From the NCBI GenBank assembly GCA_021826025.1, contig JAKBBG010000001.1:1-64000 (forward strand): a DNA stretch of 64,000 nt. The letters are read 5' to 3'. The position numbers and the translations under genes were made by a program. The stretch's first letter is position 1. Each line of letters starts with the position of its first letter. Shown in pieces: positions 20,380 through 30,577 of this stretch. The notes beneath the pieces are model-generated. The model worked only from the letters and a program-made list of their open reading frames with translations. It was not told where the DNA came from and did no database searches. Source of the DNA: Pseudomonadota bacterium (GTDB lineage Bacteria; Pseudomonadota; Gammaproteobacteria; Burkholderiales; Ferrovaceae).

Positions 20380-21266
20380 CTGCGCCGCGTCCTTTCGCTT
20401 TCCCGCTGCAGCGTGGTGAGATAACGCAGGCGCAATTCCCGTTGCGGGTGCCCGGCTGCCCAGTTCTTCAGGGCGCAGTCCGGTTCCTGCAGGTGACGGC
20501 AGTCGGAAAAACGGCATTGGCCGACCAACCCGGCAAATTCCCGGAAATAATTCGCAAGGGCGTCGGGGCGCAGATAGGCGAGGCCGAACTCCTGCAGACC
20601 CGGGGAGTCGATCAGGACGCTTTGGGCGTTCAGGGGATAGCAGCGGGTGGCCGTGGTGGTGTGGCGGCCGGTTCCGAGCGCCTGGGAGATTTCAGCCGTG
20701 CGTGCCCGAGCGCCGGGGGCGAGGGCGTTCACCAGGGTGGATTTTCCCATGCCCGATTGCCCCACCAGGATGTTCACGTGGCCATGCAGGACCGGTACCA
20801 GGAGCGAAGGGTCCCGCAGCGCGCTGAGCCGGAGCAGGGGGTAGCCCAGATCCGTGTAGTAGGACAGGCGCTCCGCAGCGGCGGTGGCGGCGGCACCCAG
20901 GTCCCATTTGTTCAGAACGATCACCGCGCCGATCCCCGCCGCGTCCGAGGCCAGCAGGCAGCGCGTCAGCAATTCCTCGCTGTAGGGCGGATCGGGGGCA
21001 ACCACCGCCAGCACCTGGTCCACGTTGGCGGCCAGCAGTTTTTCCCGGTGTGCATCGGCGCGGTACAGCAGGGTTTGCCGCGCAGCCACCGTTTCGATGA
21101 CGCCCTGGCCGTTGCCGGTCATCCTGAATTCCACGCGGTCGCCGCAGGCCACGTCCTGCCGCTTGCCGCGGCGCACGCAGTCCACGGCCGGGGCGTCGGC
21201 GGATGCCGTGACTTCGAAGTGGCGCCCGAAAGACGCCGTGACGGTTCCGGTCAGCAGCGGATTCAC
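20376..21266 (-). CDS. rsgA: Ribosome small subunit-dependent GTPase RsgA
   Basis: The 296-residue GTPase matures the 30S subunit. An N-terminal OB-fold (about 1-75) is followed by a circularly permuted GTPase domain: G4 NKWDL (about 115) precedes G1 GQSGMGKST (about 170) and G3 DSPG. A C-terminal zinc motif CRFSDCRHLQEPDC is near residues 245-260. Translation starts at GTG 21266, overlapping the stop of the M48 peptidase gene as GTGA, so the two are coupled. Confidence 0.96.
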   Translation of the reverse strand: MNPLLTGTVTASFGRHFEVTASADAPAVDCVRRGKRQDVACGDRVEFRMTGNGQGVIETVAARQTLLYRADAHREKLLAANVDQVLAVVAPDPPYSEELLTRCLLASDAAGIGAVIVLNKWDLGAAATAAAERLSYYTDLGYPLLRLSALRDPSLLVPVLHGHVNILVGQSGMGKSTLVNALAPGARARTAEISQALGTGRHTTTATRCYPLNAQSVLIDSPGLQEFGLAYLRPDALANYFREFAGLVGQCRFSDCRHLQEPDCALKNWAAGHPQRELRLRYLTTLQRESERTRRS

Positions 21267-22525
21267 GCGGCCGACAGGGATTCCAGCCGGGCGATACGCA
21301 CCGCGGCGGGAGGGTGGGAATCGTACACGGCGGAATGCAGCGGGTCGGGCGTGAGGGTGGCGGCATTGTCCTGGTAGAGCTTCACCAGGGCGCTGACCAG
21401 GTCCTTCGCGTGCGCGTGGCTTGCCGCGTAGGCGTCCGCCTCGAATTCGTGCTTGCGGGAATAATGGCTCATCACCGGCTGGAGCGGGAACGAGAAGACC
21501 GGGGCCACCAGCATGAACAGGATGAGCGCTACGGCCGAATCCGGCTGCGCAAGGGGGAGCCCCAGCCCCTGGTAGAACCACGGGGCGTTCTTGAACCCTC
21601 CCAGCAACGCAAGGAACAGCAGGCTCAGGACGAACAGTACGCCGATGCGCTGCATCACGTGCCGGCGGCGATAGTGGCCCAGCTCGTGCGCGAGCACCGC
21701 TTCGGTTTCCGAAGGGTTGAGCCGTTCCAGCAGGGTGTCGAAAAACACCACCCGTTTGCTGCCGCCGAAGCCGGTGAAGTACGCGTTGCCGTGGCTCGAC
21801 CGCTTGGAGCCGTCCATCACGAAAAGGCCGTTGGAGCGGAATCCGCAGCGGGCCAGCAATCCTTCCACGCGGGTGCGCACGTCGCCCGACGGCAGCGGCG
21901 TGAAGCGGTTGAACAGCGGGGCGATGAAGGTCGGATACAGCGCCAGCAGGGTGACGTTGAAAACCATCCAGGCACCCCAGGCCCAAAGCCACCAGAACGA
22001 GCCGAGGGAGTCCATCATCCAGACGGCGGCCATCAGGACCGGCGCGCCCAGCAGCACGGCAATCAGGGTTTCCCTCAGCAGGTCGAGCGCATAGAGCCTT
22101 GGCGTGACCCTGTTGAACCCGAAGCGGGCTTCCACCACGAACGTCCCGTACAGGCCGAGCGGCAGGTCGGCGGCGGCGCCTATCAGCAGCACGCTGCCTG
22201 CGAGGCTCAGCGCATGCAGGGTGCCGGTCCCGAACAGCGATGCGCAGGCACGATTCAGGGCGTCGAACCAGCCGCCTTGCGTGAACGCAAAAAGCAGCAG
22301 GGCTTCCACCGCGGTCTGGGCCATTCGAAGTTTTGTGCGGGCACAGGTATAATCTGCGGCCTTCTGATGTTCACTGAGCGAAATGCGATTCCGGAATGCG
22401 GGCGGCACCTCGTCGCGGTGGTCCCGGACATGGCGGATTTGCCTGAATCCCAGCCACAGCCGGGCCGTCGTGACGACGGCAAGCAAAGTCAGGAATGCGG
22501 CGTTGAACAGGATCGACAGACTCAT
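21263..22525 (-). CDS. M48 family membrane metalloprotease
   Basis: The 420-residue protein has several N-terminal membrane segments, the zinc-binding HELGH at residues 280-284, and a downstream EFEADAYAA segment that supplies the third zinc ligand. It resembles the Ste24/CAAX protease-like M48 group more than the short HtpX. Function in bacteria is presumed membrane-protein quality control. It is divergent from orn (57 bases between starts) and translationally coupled to rsgA. Confidence 0.9.
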   Translation of the reverse strand: MSLSILFNAAFLTLLAVVTTARLWLGFRQIRHVRDHRDEVPPAFRNRISLSEHQKAADYTCARTKLRMAQTAVEALLLFAFTQGGWFDALNRACASLFGTGTLHALSLAGSVLLIGAAADLPLGLYGTFVVEARFGFNRVTPRLYALDLLRETLIAVLLGAPVLMAAVWMMDSLGSFWWLWAWGAWMVFNVTLLALYPTFIAPLFNRFTPLPSGDVRTRVEGLLARCGFRSNGLFVMDGSKRSSHGNAYFTGFGGSKRVVFFDTLLERLNPSETEAVLAHELGHYRRRHVMQRIGVLFVLSLLFLALLGGFKNAPWFYQGLGLPLAQPDSAVALILFMLVAPVFSFPLQPVMSHYSRKHEFEADAYAASHAHAKDLVSALVKLYQDNAATLTPDPLHSAVYDSHPPAAVRIARLESLSAA

Positions 22526-22582
22526 GGACAGTAACCGTTTGCGAGCGCACCGGATTCAGGCATAAAAACAAACCGGACAATT

Positions 22583-23131
22583 ATGGCACAAGACAAAAAC
22601 CACCTCATCTGGGTCGACATGGAAATGACCGGGCTCGATCCCCTGCGCGACCGGATCATCGAAGTCGCGCTGGTGATCACGGACAGCCAGTTGCAGACGG
22701 TCGCACAGGCCCCCGTCATGGTTGTTCACCAGAGCGACGCCGTCCTGGACGGCATGGACGCCTGGAACAAGGGAACCCACGGCCGTTCGGGGCTGATCGG
22801 CAAGGTCAAGGCGTCCACCCTGAACGAAGCCCAGGTGGAAGAGGCGCTGCTGGCTTTCCTGAACCAGTATGTGCCGTCCGGGGAATCGCCCATGTGCGGC
22901 AATTCGATCTGCCAGGACCGCCGCTTCATGGCCAACCACATGCCCCGCCTGGAACGCTATTTCCATTACAGGAACCTGGACGTGAGCACGCTCAAGGAAC
23001 TGTCACGCCGCTGGAAACCGGCGGTCTACGGAGCGTTCAAGAAGTCGGCCAAGCACGAAGCGCTGGCCGACATCGAAGAGTCCATCGCAGAACTGAAGCA
23101 TTACCGCGAACATTTCATCCGGCTCGACTGA
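22583..23131 (+). CDS. orn: Oligoribonuclease
   Basis: The 182-residue DEDDh exonuclease degrades di- and short oligoribonucleotides to mononucleotides, including pGpG from cyclic-di-GMP turnover. DMEMTGLDP gives the first Asp and Glu (residues 12 and 14); [12 protein letters not shown] near the C-terminus gives the His and last Asp. A TATAAT at 22348-22353, inside the start of the divergent M48 gene, may be its promoter -10, but the -35 is poor. It converges on dsbD with 15 bases between. Confidence 0.97.
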   Translation: MAQDKNHLIWVDMEMTGLDPLRDRIIEVALVITDSQLQTVAQAPVMVVHQSDAVLDGMDAWNKGTHGRSGLIGKVKASTLNEAQVEEALLAFLNQYVPSGESPMCGNSICQDRRFMANHMPRLERYFHYRNLDVSTLKELSRRWKPAVYGAFKKSAKHEALADIEESIAELKHYREHFIRLD

Positions 23132-23146
23132 CCCCCGTCGCGGACA

Positions 23147-24790
23147 TCAGCGCAAGGCCCCCCGGACGTGTTCGAGAAACTGCGGGGCCGGCACGAAGCC
23201 GACCAGGCGTTCCCCGCTCAGTTCCTGTCCGTTCCGGCTGAAAAACAGGGTTCCGGGCGGGCCGAACAGTCCGAAGCGGGCCAGCAGCGCCCGGTCGTCG
23301 GGGGAGTTGGCCGTCACGTCCGCGCGCAGCAGCACGGCCTGGGACAGCGCCGTTTTCACGTCGGCGCGCGGGAAGACCTGCTTTTCCATTTCCACGCAGG
23401 ACACGCACCAATCGGCATAAAAATCGAGCAGCACCGGACGCTGGTCCAGGGCGGCCTGATGCAGGGCGCGATCCAGTTGCGCCACGCTGGAGACCGGCTG
23501 GAACGGGGGGCCGTCCTTGGACAGGCGTGAGCCGAGCAGCGGCAGGACCATCCACAGGGCGACGCCCAGGAGCATGACCCCGAAAAAGCGCTTGACCCAG
23601 ACCATCCAGCGTCCGGCGCGCGGCAGGAAAACCCCGGCGGAAGTTCCGATCACCAGCAGGGGGCTGCCCATGCCGAGGGCCAGGATGAAAAGGGCGGCGC
23701 CTCCCATCACCACGTCCCGTGTCTGGGCGATGTAGAGCAGTCCGCCGGCCAGGGGGGCGGCCACGCAGGGCCCCATCACGAGTGCGGACAGCACGCCCAT
23801 GAGCCCCACGCCCAGATGCCGGCCTCCGGGCAGGCGGGCGGAAAGGCCGTTGAGCCGGTTCTGCAGGCCGACGGGCATCTGGAGCTGGTAGAGGTCGAAC
23901 ATGGACAGCGCCAGAAGAACGAACAGCAAGGCCGTCCCGGCCTGGACGGGGGGCGTTTGCAGGGCGTTGGAAAGCAGGGTGCCCGACAGCCCGGCCAGGA
24001 CGCCGGCCACGGCATAGGTTACGGCCATGCCCAGCACGTAGGTGAGCGACAGTCCGAAGGCGCGTCCTTTGGTGAGGCTGCTGCCCTGGCCCGCGATGAT
24101 GCCGGAAAGGATGGGAATCATGGGGAAGAGGCAGGGCGTGAGGGCGAGCAGCAACCCGAAACCGAAGAAACTGGCCAGTACCCAGCCCGGCCGCGCGCCT
24201 TTGAGGAAGGCCAGATACTCGTTGGGGTTGGCCGAGTCGGCAGACGGCGGGCCGGCGTCATAGGGGCTGTCGGTGGAGACGGCACGGTAGGTTCGCCCGT
24301 CGGCGGCCAGGGTGAAGTGTTGCGTGGTGGGCGGGTAGCAGATGCCGCGGTCGGCGCAGCCCTGGTAGGACACGTCGAGGCGGGCCGGCAGCGTGCCCGG
24401 CACCGTCACGTCAGCGACAAAAGGACGGTGGTACACCCAGACCTTGCCGAAACTCGGGTCCTCCTTGCTTTCGGCCTGGGGAAAGGCGATCTGGGCGGGA
24501 GCTATCGGGGCCGGGTCGGCGATCTTGATGCGGTCGCGGTAAAGATAGTAGCCGGGGGCAGGGGAAAACTGCACGGCCAACTGCCCCGCGGAGACCCCCG
24601 CCTGCGCCGCCACCTTGAAAGCCTCTTCCGGCAGGAGGAACTTGCGGCTTCCCTCGCCTCCCAGGGTGCCGCCAAGGTCGGCGGCAGGGGCGGACAGCCC
24701 TTCGAGCGCCTGCGCGGGCAAGGCCGGTAAGAACGCCAGAAGAAGCGGGAGCGCCAGGGGCGTCGCCAGACGCCGGAACAGGTGATTCAT
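23147..24790 (-). CDS. dsbD: Thiol:disulfide interchange protein DsbD
   Basis: The 547-residue protein carries reducing power across the inner membrane to periplasmic partners. A signal peptide (1-22) precedes the periplasmic alpha domain with CADRGIC. Eight membrane segments follow, with TPCLFPMIPILSGI and the VMGPCVAAPLAG half-repeat holding the transfer cysteines. The C-terminal thioredoxin domain has WCVSC near residue 460. ATG 24790 gives the proper signal peptide. It lies 31 bases after queG on the same strand. Confidence 0.95.
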   Translation of the reverse strand: MNHLFRRLATPLALPLLLAFLPALPAQALEGLSAPAADLGGTLGGEGSRKFLLPEEAFKVAAQAGVSAGQLAVQFSPAPGYYLYRDRIKIADPAPIAPAQIAFPQAESKEDPSFGKVWVYHRPFVADVTVPGTLPARLDVSYQGCADRGICYPPTTQHFTLAADGRTYRAVSTDSPYDAGPPSADSANPNEYLAFLKGARPGWVLASFFGFGLLLALTPCLFPMIPILSGIIAGQGSSLTKGRAFGLSLTYVLGMAVTYAVAGVLAGLSGTLLSNALQTPPVQAGTALLFVLLALSMFDLYQLQMPVGLQNRLNGLSARLPGGRHLGVGLMGVLSALVMGPCVAAPLAGGLLYIAQTRDVVMGGAALFILALGMGSPLLVIGTSAGVFLPRAGRWMVWVKRFFGVMLLGVALWMVLPLLGSRLSKDGPPFQPVSSVAQLDRALHQAALDQRPVLLDFYADWCVSCVEMEKQVFPRADVKTALSQAVLLRADVTANSPDDRALLARFGLFGPPGTLFFSRNGQELSGERLVGFVPAPQFLEHVRGALR

Positions 24791-24821
24791 CGGGAAAATC
24801 CAAATGCGAAACAGGGCCATT

Positions 24822-25889
24822 TTACTCCGACAGCCGGGAGAGTGCCCAGTTCACATGTTCCCGGACCAGGGCGGAAGGGTGATTTTGGCGCCGTGCCAGG
24901 GCTGCCCGGGCCGATGCCGTGGCAGGGCCGTTGCCCAGGGCCACCGCGATGTTGCGAAGCCACCGTTCGTGACCGATGCGGCGGATGGGGGATCCGGCCA
25001 GGGCGCTTTCGAATTGCGCGGCCTCCCAGCCGAACAGGGTTTCCAGTTCCCCCGCCTCGAGCGGCGCCCTGGGGGCGAAATCGGGCACGCTGGCCAGGTG
25101 CGCAAAGCGGTTCCAGGGGCAGACCAGCTGGCAATCGTCGCACCCGTAAATGCGGTTTCCCAGAAGCGGCCGCAGCGCTTCGGGAATGCTGCCGCGGTGT
25201 TCGATGGTGAGGTAGGAAATGCAGCGCCGGGCATCGAGGCGGTACGGGCCCAGGATGGCCCGGGTCGGGCAGATGTCCAGGCAGGCCTGGCAGGTGCCGC
25301 AATGGTCTTCTCCGTCCGGCCCGTCCGGCGGCAGGGGCAGGTCGGTGAACAGCTCCCCCAGGAAAAAAAAGGATCCGGCGTCGCGCCGAAGCAGCAGCGT
25401 GTGTTTGCCGCGCCATCCCAGGCCGCCCTGGCGCGCGATTTCCACTTCCAGCACCGGGGCGCTGTCCGCGAACACGCGATAACTGAAAGGGCCCCAGCGG
25501 GCTTCCAGCCCTGTCGCAAGCTGCTGCAGCCTGCCGCGCAGCACCTTGTGATAGTCCCGTCCCAGGGCGTAGCGGGACACGTAGCCGCGCGACGGGTCTG
25601 CGAGCGCCGCCTCGGCCGCGCCGGGAGAAGCCCAGAGGTAGGGCAGGGTCACGCTCACGACGCGCAAGGTGCCGGGATGCAGCGCTTCCGGTTGGCGGCG
25701 CAGTTCGGCGTGGCGGGCAAGGAACGCCATGTCCCCGTGACGCCCTTCCGCGACCCAGGCTTCCAGGCGGCGGGAAGCTTCTTCCAGGGAAGGCCTGGAA
25801 ACGGACACGGCGTCGAAACCAAGCGCCCTGGCCTGTCGGACCAGGTCGTCTTTGATGGCCTGCAAGGGCAGGGGAGAGCCGGGTTTCAT
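24822..25889 (-). CDS. queG: Epoxyqueuosine reductase QueG
   Basis: The 355-residue cobalamin- and iron-sulfur-dependent enzyme reduces epoxyqueuosine to queuosine in tRNA. Two 4Fe-4S motifs are seen: CGTCQACLDICP and CDDCQLVCPWNRF. The C-terminal region (about 275-350) looks like HEAT-type repeats that bind tRNA. ATG 25889 matches the family start; a further ATG lies at 25904. It is divergent from tsaE. Confidence 0.95.
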   Translation of the reverse strand: MKPGSPLPLQAIKDDLVRQARALGFDAVSVSRPSLEEASRRLEAWVAEGRHGDMAFLARHAELRRQPEALHPGTLRVVSVTLPYLWASPGAAEAALADPSRGYVSRYALGRDYHKVLRGRLQQLATGLEARWGPFSYRVFADSAPVLEVEIARQGGLGWRGKHTLLLRRDAGSFFFLGELFTDLPLPPDGPDGEDHCGTCQACLDICPTRAILGPYRLDARRCISYLTIEHRGSIPEALRPLLGNRIYGCDDCQLVCPWNRFAHLASVPDFAPRAPLEAGELETLFGWEAAQFESALAGSPIRRIGHERWLRNIAVALGNGPATASARAALARRQNHPSALVREHVNWALSRLSE

Positions 25890-25979
25890 GGTCACATCAT
25901 ACAAGAGCCCTCCCTTGCCAAAGTCCGGACGCTATGATTGGATGCGGGATTGACTGCCTTCTGCGACCGCGAGGGTCCC

Positions 25980-26471
25980 GTGAACGGCCTGGAACCTGAT
26001 TCCCAACACTCTGAACACAAAGAATTTTTCCCCGATGCGGCGGCCCTGGAACAGTGGGGGGAGCGGTTTGCCCGGCTGCTTCGGCCCGGCATGCTGGTGG
26101 CGCTGCGCGGTGACCTGGGCGCAGGCAAAACGACGCTGGCGCGGGCCATGCTGCGGGCGCTCGGGGTGACCGGCCGCATCAAAAGTCCCACCTACGCCCT
26201 CCTTGAAACCTATAATGTTTCGAGCTTATACTTGTATCACTTTGATTTTTATCGAATCAAGGGGCCTTCTGAATTGGAGGATGCGGGATTCCGCGACTGC
26301 TTTTCCGGAGCGGGCCTCTGTTTCGTGGAGTGGCCGGAACGGGCGGGCCGCTGGCTCCCGGTTCCGGACATCACGCTGACGTTGTTTGTGGAGGACGCGG
26401 GACGAACGCTCACGGTCACAGCGGACACAGATTTGGGACGGGAATGCCTCGATCGCCTGTACAACGCGTGA
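25980..26471 (+). CDS. tsaE: tRNA threonylcarbamoyladenosine synthesis ATPase TsaE
   Basis: The 163-residue P-loop ATPase supports t6A37 formation with TsaB and TsaD. Walker A GDLGAGKTT is at residues 44-52, followed by KSPTYALLETY and FCFVEW-type elements (here LCFVEWPERAG). The GTG at 25980 has a GAGG ribosome-binding site five bases upstream and gives the usual family length; an alternative TTG at 25938 adds 14 residues. Codons near 26205-26250 are unusually AT-rich (TATAATGTTTCG and following). Confidence 0.92.
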   Translation: MNGLEPDSQHSEHKEFFPDAAALEQWGERFARLLRPGMLVALRGDLGAGKTTLARAMLRALGVTGRIKSPTYALLETYNVSSLYLYHFDFYRIKGPSELEDAGFRDCFSGAGLCFVEWPERAGRWLPVPDITLTLFVEDAGRTLTVTADTDLGRECLDRLYNA

Positions 26472-27856
26472 AACACCTCATGGCCCTGGCAGGGATTGCC
26501 GCGGCCCTGGGCCTGCCGTGCAGCGCGCTGGCCGCGAGCCGCATCGATTCGGTCCGGCTGTGGCCGGCGGAAGAATACACCCGGGTGACGTTCGAATCCC
26601 ACAGCGGCATCCACAGCACGCTGTTTTCCGTCGAAAACCCCGAACGCCTGGTGCTCGATCTCGATGACGTGGACAGCGGACCGGCCCTGAAAGCGATGGC
26701 CAAGCTCCTCAAGCCGGAGGACCCCTACATCAAGGGAATCCGCGTGGGGCGCTTCAAGCCCCATGTGCTGCGCGTCGTGTTCGACCTCAAGACCAAAGTC
26801 AAGGCGAGTTCCTCGCTCCTGGAGCCGGTGGGAGATTACGGGTACCGGCTCATACTCGACATTTACCCCGAAACCCCGGCCGATCCGCTCATGGCCCTGC
26901 TCGACAAGCATGAGGCGGAAGCGGCGGCGCATGCGCCGGCCGCGCCTCCGGAGCCGCACCAGGCCGAAGCGCCCGCATCCGGGGAGCCTGCCGTGAACGG
27001 GCCTCCCGTACCGCCCGTGCCGGGCCTCGCCCAGGTTCCCGCCGCCCCGGCGCTTTCCGCCGCCGGTGCGCCGACCATCGTGGCCCAGGCTCCCAAACCC
27101 CGGTCCGACTCCCGCATCCTGATTGCCGTGGACGCGGGCCACGGCGGCGAGGATCCCGGTGCGCACGGACGCGGGGGCACGTACGAGAAAAACGTCACCC
27201 TCGCGGTGGCGCGCCGGCTCAAGGCGCTCATTGACGCGCAGCCGGGATTGCGCGCCGTGCTGATCCGCGACGGCGACTATTTCATTCCGCTCCAGGGACG
27301 CACGGCCAAAGCCCACCGTTACCACGCGGACCTGTTCGTCTCCATCCATGCGGACGCGTACATCAACAGCGATGCCCGCGGATCTTCCGTCTTTGCCCTG
27401 TCGGAAAAAGGCGCCACGTCCGTGGCGGCCCGCTGGCTCGCCAAGCGTGAAAACGACGCCGACCTGATCGGCGGGATCAACATCAACCGGAAGGAAACCT
27501 ATCTGGCCCAGACCCTGTTCGACCTGTCCCAGACGGCCACCATCAACGACAGCCTGAAAGTGGCCCGGGCCGTGCTGGGCGAGCTGGGGCAGGTCAACGC
27601 CCTGCACCGCGGAGACGTGGAGCAGGCCGGATTTGCCGTCCTGAAATCCCCGGACATCCCTTCCATCCTGGTGGAAACCGCGTTCATCACCAATCCTGAC
27701 GAAGAACGGCGCCTCAACCAGCCCCAGTACCAGGAGAAACTGGCCAACGCCATCCTTTCGGGCATCAAACGCTACCTGGCCGCCAACCCCCCTCTCAACA
27801 AGGCCCGCGCGATCCAGTCCGGGCTGAAAGGGAAACAGCTCGCCGTGTCCCCATGA
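26444..27856 (+). CDS. amiC: N-acetylmuramoyl-L-alanine amidase, AmiC type
   Basis: The 470-residue periplasmic amidase cleaves the stem peptide from MurNAc, splitting septal peptidoglycan. A signal peptide ends at about residue 32 (ALAAS), an AMIN targeting domain spans about 33-140, and an Ala/Pro linker spans about 145-220. The zinc Amidase_3 domain has DAGHGGEDPGA, KNVTLAVA, SIHADAY and VETAFITNP. ATG 26444 lies inside tsaE; a GTG at 26468 overlapping its stop as GTGA is a possible alternative. It overlaps mutL as ATGA. Confidence 0.93.
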   Translation: MPRSPVQRVKHLMALAGIAAALGLPCSALAASRIDSVRLWPAEEYTRVTFESHSGIHSTLFSVENPERLVLDLDDVDSGPALKAMAKLLKPEDPYIKGIRVGRFKPHVLRVVFDLKTKVKASSSLLEPVGDYGYRLILDIYPETPADPLMALLDKHEAEAAAHAPAAPPEPHQAEAPASGEPAVNGPPVPPVPGLAQVPAAPALSAAGAPTIVAQAPKPRSDSRILIAVDAGHGGEDPGAHGRGGTYEKNVTLAVARRLKALIDAQPGLRAVLIRDGDYFIPLQGRTAKAHRYHADLFVSIHADAYINSDARGSSVFALSEKGATSVAARWLAKRENDADLIGGININRKETYLAQTLFDLSQTATINDSLKVARAVLGELGQVNALHRGDVEQAGFAVLKSPDIPSILVETAFITNPDEERRLNQPQYQEKLANAILSGIKRYLAANPPLNKARAIQSGLKGKQLAVSP

Positions 27857-29619
27857 GCCGGATCGCGCGGCTCGGCGACGTGCTGATTGCCCAGATCGCC
27901 GCGGGCGAAGTGGTGGAGCGCCCGGCCTCCGCGCTCAAGGAGCTGGTGGAAAACGCACTGGATGCCGGGGCGCGCGACATCGCCGTGACGCTTGAAAGCG
28001 GCGGCGTGCAGCGCATCCGGGTGGACGACAACGGCAACGGCATGGCGGCGGAAGACCTGCCGCTCGCCCTGGCCCCCCATGCCACCAGCAAAATACGCAC
28101 GCTGGAAGACCTTGAAACCGTGGCGAGCCTGGGCTTCCGCGGGGAAGCGCTGGCCAGCATGGCGGCCGTGGCCGAAGTGGAAATCGTCAGCAGGGTGCAG
28201 GACGCGGCCCAGGCTTTCGGCATCCGCAGCCGCGGCGGACAGATCGAACCGGTCGTGCCGGCAGCCCGGGAGCCCGGCAGCACCGTCATCCTGTCCGACC
28301 TGTTTTCGGAAACTCCGGCCCGACGCAAGTTCCTCAAGTCCGAAGGCACCGAATACGCCCATTGCGACGAGCTGCTGCGGCGCCTTGCGCTCGCATTTCC
28401 CCAGGTGACCTTCCGCTTGTCCCATAACGGCCGGACCCAGCGCCATTGGCCTGCGGCCGAGCGGTCATTGCGGGTGCGTTCCGTGCTGGGGGAGGAGTTC
28501 GTCGAGGCGGCCCTCAACCTGGACGAGCGGGCGGGCAGCCTGTCGCTGCAAGGATGGGTGGCCCGGCCCACCTATTCCCGGGCCGGGCGCGACCTTCAGT
28601 ATGTGTTCGTCAACGGCCGCTTCGTGCGCGACAAGCTGATCGCCCACGCGGTGCGCCAGGCCTACCAGGACGTGCTGCATCACGAACGCCAGCCCGCCTA
28701 CGTCCTGTTTTTCGAACTCGCGCCTGAGGGCGTGGACGTGAACGTGCATCCGGCCAAAACGGAAGTGCGCTTTCGGGAATCCCAGGCGGTGCACCGTTTT
28801 GTCTTCCAGGCCGTCAGCAAGCGCCTGTCGGCGACCGCCCCGGGGCGGGAAGCGGGCATGCCCGCGTTTCCCCCGCCGGCGAATCCGGGTGAAATCTACC
28901 GGACCCCGCAACAGCAGACGCTCGGCATCCGGGAGCCGGACGCGTTTCATGCGGCGCTTTTCGGCCCCCTCGCCGGTTTTCGGGCAGCGCCGCCCGGACA
29001 GCCGGAAACGCTCCGGGACGCCGGTTCCGCCGAAGTGCCGCCGCTCGGCTACGCGCTGGCCCAGCTGCAGGGCGTCTACATCCTCGCGCAGAACGCGGCG
29101 GGGCTCGTGGTGGTGGACATGCATGCGGCGCACGAGCGGGTTCTCTACGAGCGCCTGAAAGCCGCCATGGCGCAGGAGGGGCTGCAGTCGCAGCCCCTCC
29201 TGCTGCCCTGCACGTTCCGGGCGGAACGCGGCGAAGTGGCGGCGGCCGAAGTCTATGCCGACGCCCTGCAGGCCTTCGGTTTCGAGCTCGCGGTGCTGGG
29301 ACCAGAGACCCTGGCCGTGCGGGCGCTGCCGGCGCTGCTTGCGACCGGCGATGCCCAGGCGCTGGCGCGTGAACTGCTCGCGGAGCTGAGCCAGTACGGG
29401 GCGTCCCGGCTTCTGGAAGAGCGCCGCAACGAACTCCTGTCCTCGCTTGCCTGCCACGGCGCCGTGCGCGCCAACCGGCAGCTCACGCTGGCGGAAATGA
29501 ACGCCCTGCTGCGCGACATGGAACGCATCGACCGGGCCGACCAATGCAATCACGGACGCCCCACCTGGTTTGCCTTGAGCCTGGCCGACCTCGACCGGCT
29601 GTTCATGCGGGGCCAGTGA
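27853..29619 (+). CDS. mutL: DNA mismatch repair protein MutL
   Basis: The 588-residue GHKL ATPase couples MutS mismatch recognition to downstream repair. N-terminal motifs are [25 protein letters not shown], here seen as VVERPASA and [10 protein letters not shown], then DDNGNGM and GFRGEAL. The C-terminal dimerisation domain ends with [11 protein letters not shown]. The metal-binding DQHAxxER endonuclease motif has the variant [12 protein letters not shown] near residue 420, so endonuclease activity should be checked rather than assumed. It starts within the amidase stop (ATGA) and is followed by miaA after seven bases. Confidence 0.96.
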   Translation: MSRIARLGDVLIAQIAAGEVVERPASALKELVENALDAGARDIAVTLESGGVQRIRVDDNGNGMAAEDLPLALAPHATSKIRTLEDLETVASLGFRGEALASMAAVAEVEIVSRVQDAAQAFGIRSRGGQIEPVVPAAREPGSTVILSDLFSETPARRKFLKSEGTEYAHCDELLRRLALAFPQVTFRLSHNGRTQRHWPAAERSLRVRSVLGEEFVEAALNLDERAGSLSLQGWVARPTYSRAGRDLQYVFVNGRFVRDKLIAHAVRQAYQDVLHHERQPAYVLFFELAPEGVDVNVHPAKTEVRFRESQAVHRFVFQAVSKRLSATAPGREAGMPAFPPPANPGEIYRTPQQQTLGIREPDAFHAALFGPLAGFRAAPPGQPETLRDAGSAEVPPLGYALAQLQGVYILAQNAAGLVVVDMHAAHERVLYERLKAAMAQEGLQSQPLLLPCTFRAERGEVAAAEVYADALQAFGFELAVLGPETLAVRALPALLATGDAQALARELLAELSQYGASRLLEERRNELLSSLACHGAVRANRQLTLAEMNALLRDMERIDRADQCNHGRPTWFALSLADLDRLFMRGQ

Positions 29620-29626
29620 CCCCGCC

Positions 29627-30577
29627 ATGCCGCCTGCCGTTTCACGCGCCATTTTCCTGATGGGGCCGACCGCGAGCGGCAAAAGCGGGCTGGCCCTCGA
29701 ACTGGCGGATCGCTTCCCCCTGGAAATCGTGAATGTCGATTCGGCCAGCGTCTACCGGGGCATGGACATCGGCACGGCCAAGCCCGACGCGGCCACGCGG
29801 GCCCGCCACCCGCATCACCTGATGGACTGCATCGAACCCACGCAAGCCTACTCGGCAGCCCGGTTCCGGGAGGAAGCCCTGGCGGCCATGGGCGCCATCG
29901 GGGCGCGCGCCCGGGTGCCCCTGCTGGTGGGAGGCACCATGCTCTACTTCAAGGCGCTGCGCGACGGGCTGGACGACCTGCCCCCCGCGGACCCGAAGGT
30001 GCGCGCCGAGATCGAACGGGAAGCCCGGGCTCTGGGCTGGCCCGCGCTGCACGAGGCCCTGGCTGCGGTGGACCCGGTGACGGCGGCGCGCCTGGAGCGC
30101 GCCGACGCCCAGCGCATCCAGCGCGCCCTGGAAGTGTTCCGGATTTCAGGCCGGCCCCTGTCGGAGTACCACGGAACCGGATCGCGCCAACCCCTCGGCG
30201 CCAGCGTGCTCGCCCTGGGCCTCCTGCCGTCGGACCGGGGGCGGCTGCACGAGCGGATCGCACAGCGCTTCGACGCCATGCTGGCGGCCGGCCTGGAGCA
30301 GGAACTGCTGGAATTGCGCGCACGCCACGCACTCACGCCCGACCTGCCGTCCATGCGCGCAGTCGGCTACCGCCAGATGTGGGAATTCCTGGAAGGGCAG
30401 GGGGACCGTGCCAGCCTGCGGGAGCGGGGCATCGTGGCCACGCGCCAGCTGGCCAAGCGGCAGATGACGTGGCTGCGCCACTGGCCGGGGCTCGACGTGT
30501 TCGATTGTCTCGATTCCGGCACGCCGCGGGCGGTGGCCGCAGCCGTCGCCGCATTTCTTGAAAGGACGGAGCCCTAG
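29627..30577 (+). CDS. miaA: tRNA dimethylallyltransferase
   Basis: The 316-residue enzyme transfers a dimethylallyl group to A37 of tRNAs reading UNN codons. The P-loop GPTASGKS is near residue 13, followed by [19 protein letters not shown] and the [11 protein letters not shown] signature. The mutL-miaA order is conserved in many proteobacteria, where hfq often follows; here the next gene is the convergent xseA instead. Its stop shares CTAG with xseA. Confidence 0.97.
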   Translation: MPPAVSRAIFLMGPTASGKSGLALELADRFPLEIVNVDSASVYRGMDIGTAKPDAATRARHPHHLMDCIEPTQAYSAARFREEALAAMGAIGARARVPLLVGGTMLYFKALRDGLDDLPPADPKVRAEIEREARALGWPALHEALAAVDPVTAARLERADAQRIQRALEVFRISGRPLSEYHGTGSRQPLGASVLALGLLPSDRGRLHERIAQRFDAMLAAGLEQELLELRARHALTPDLPSMRAVGYRQMWEFLEGQGDRASLRERGIVATRQLAKRQMTWLRHWPGLDVFDCLDSGTPRAVAAAVAAFLERTEP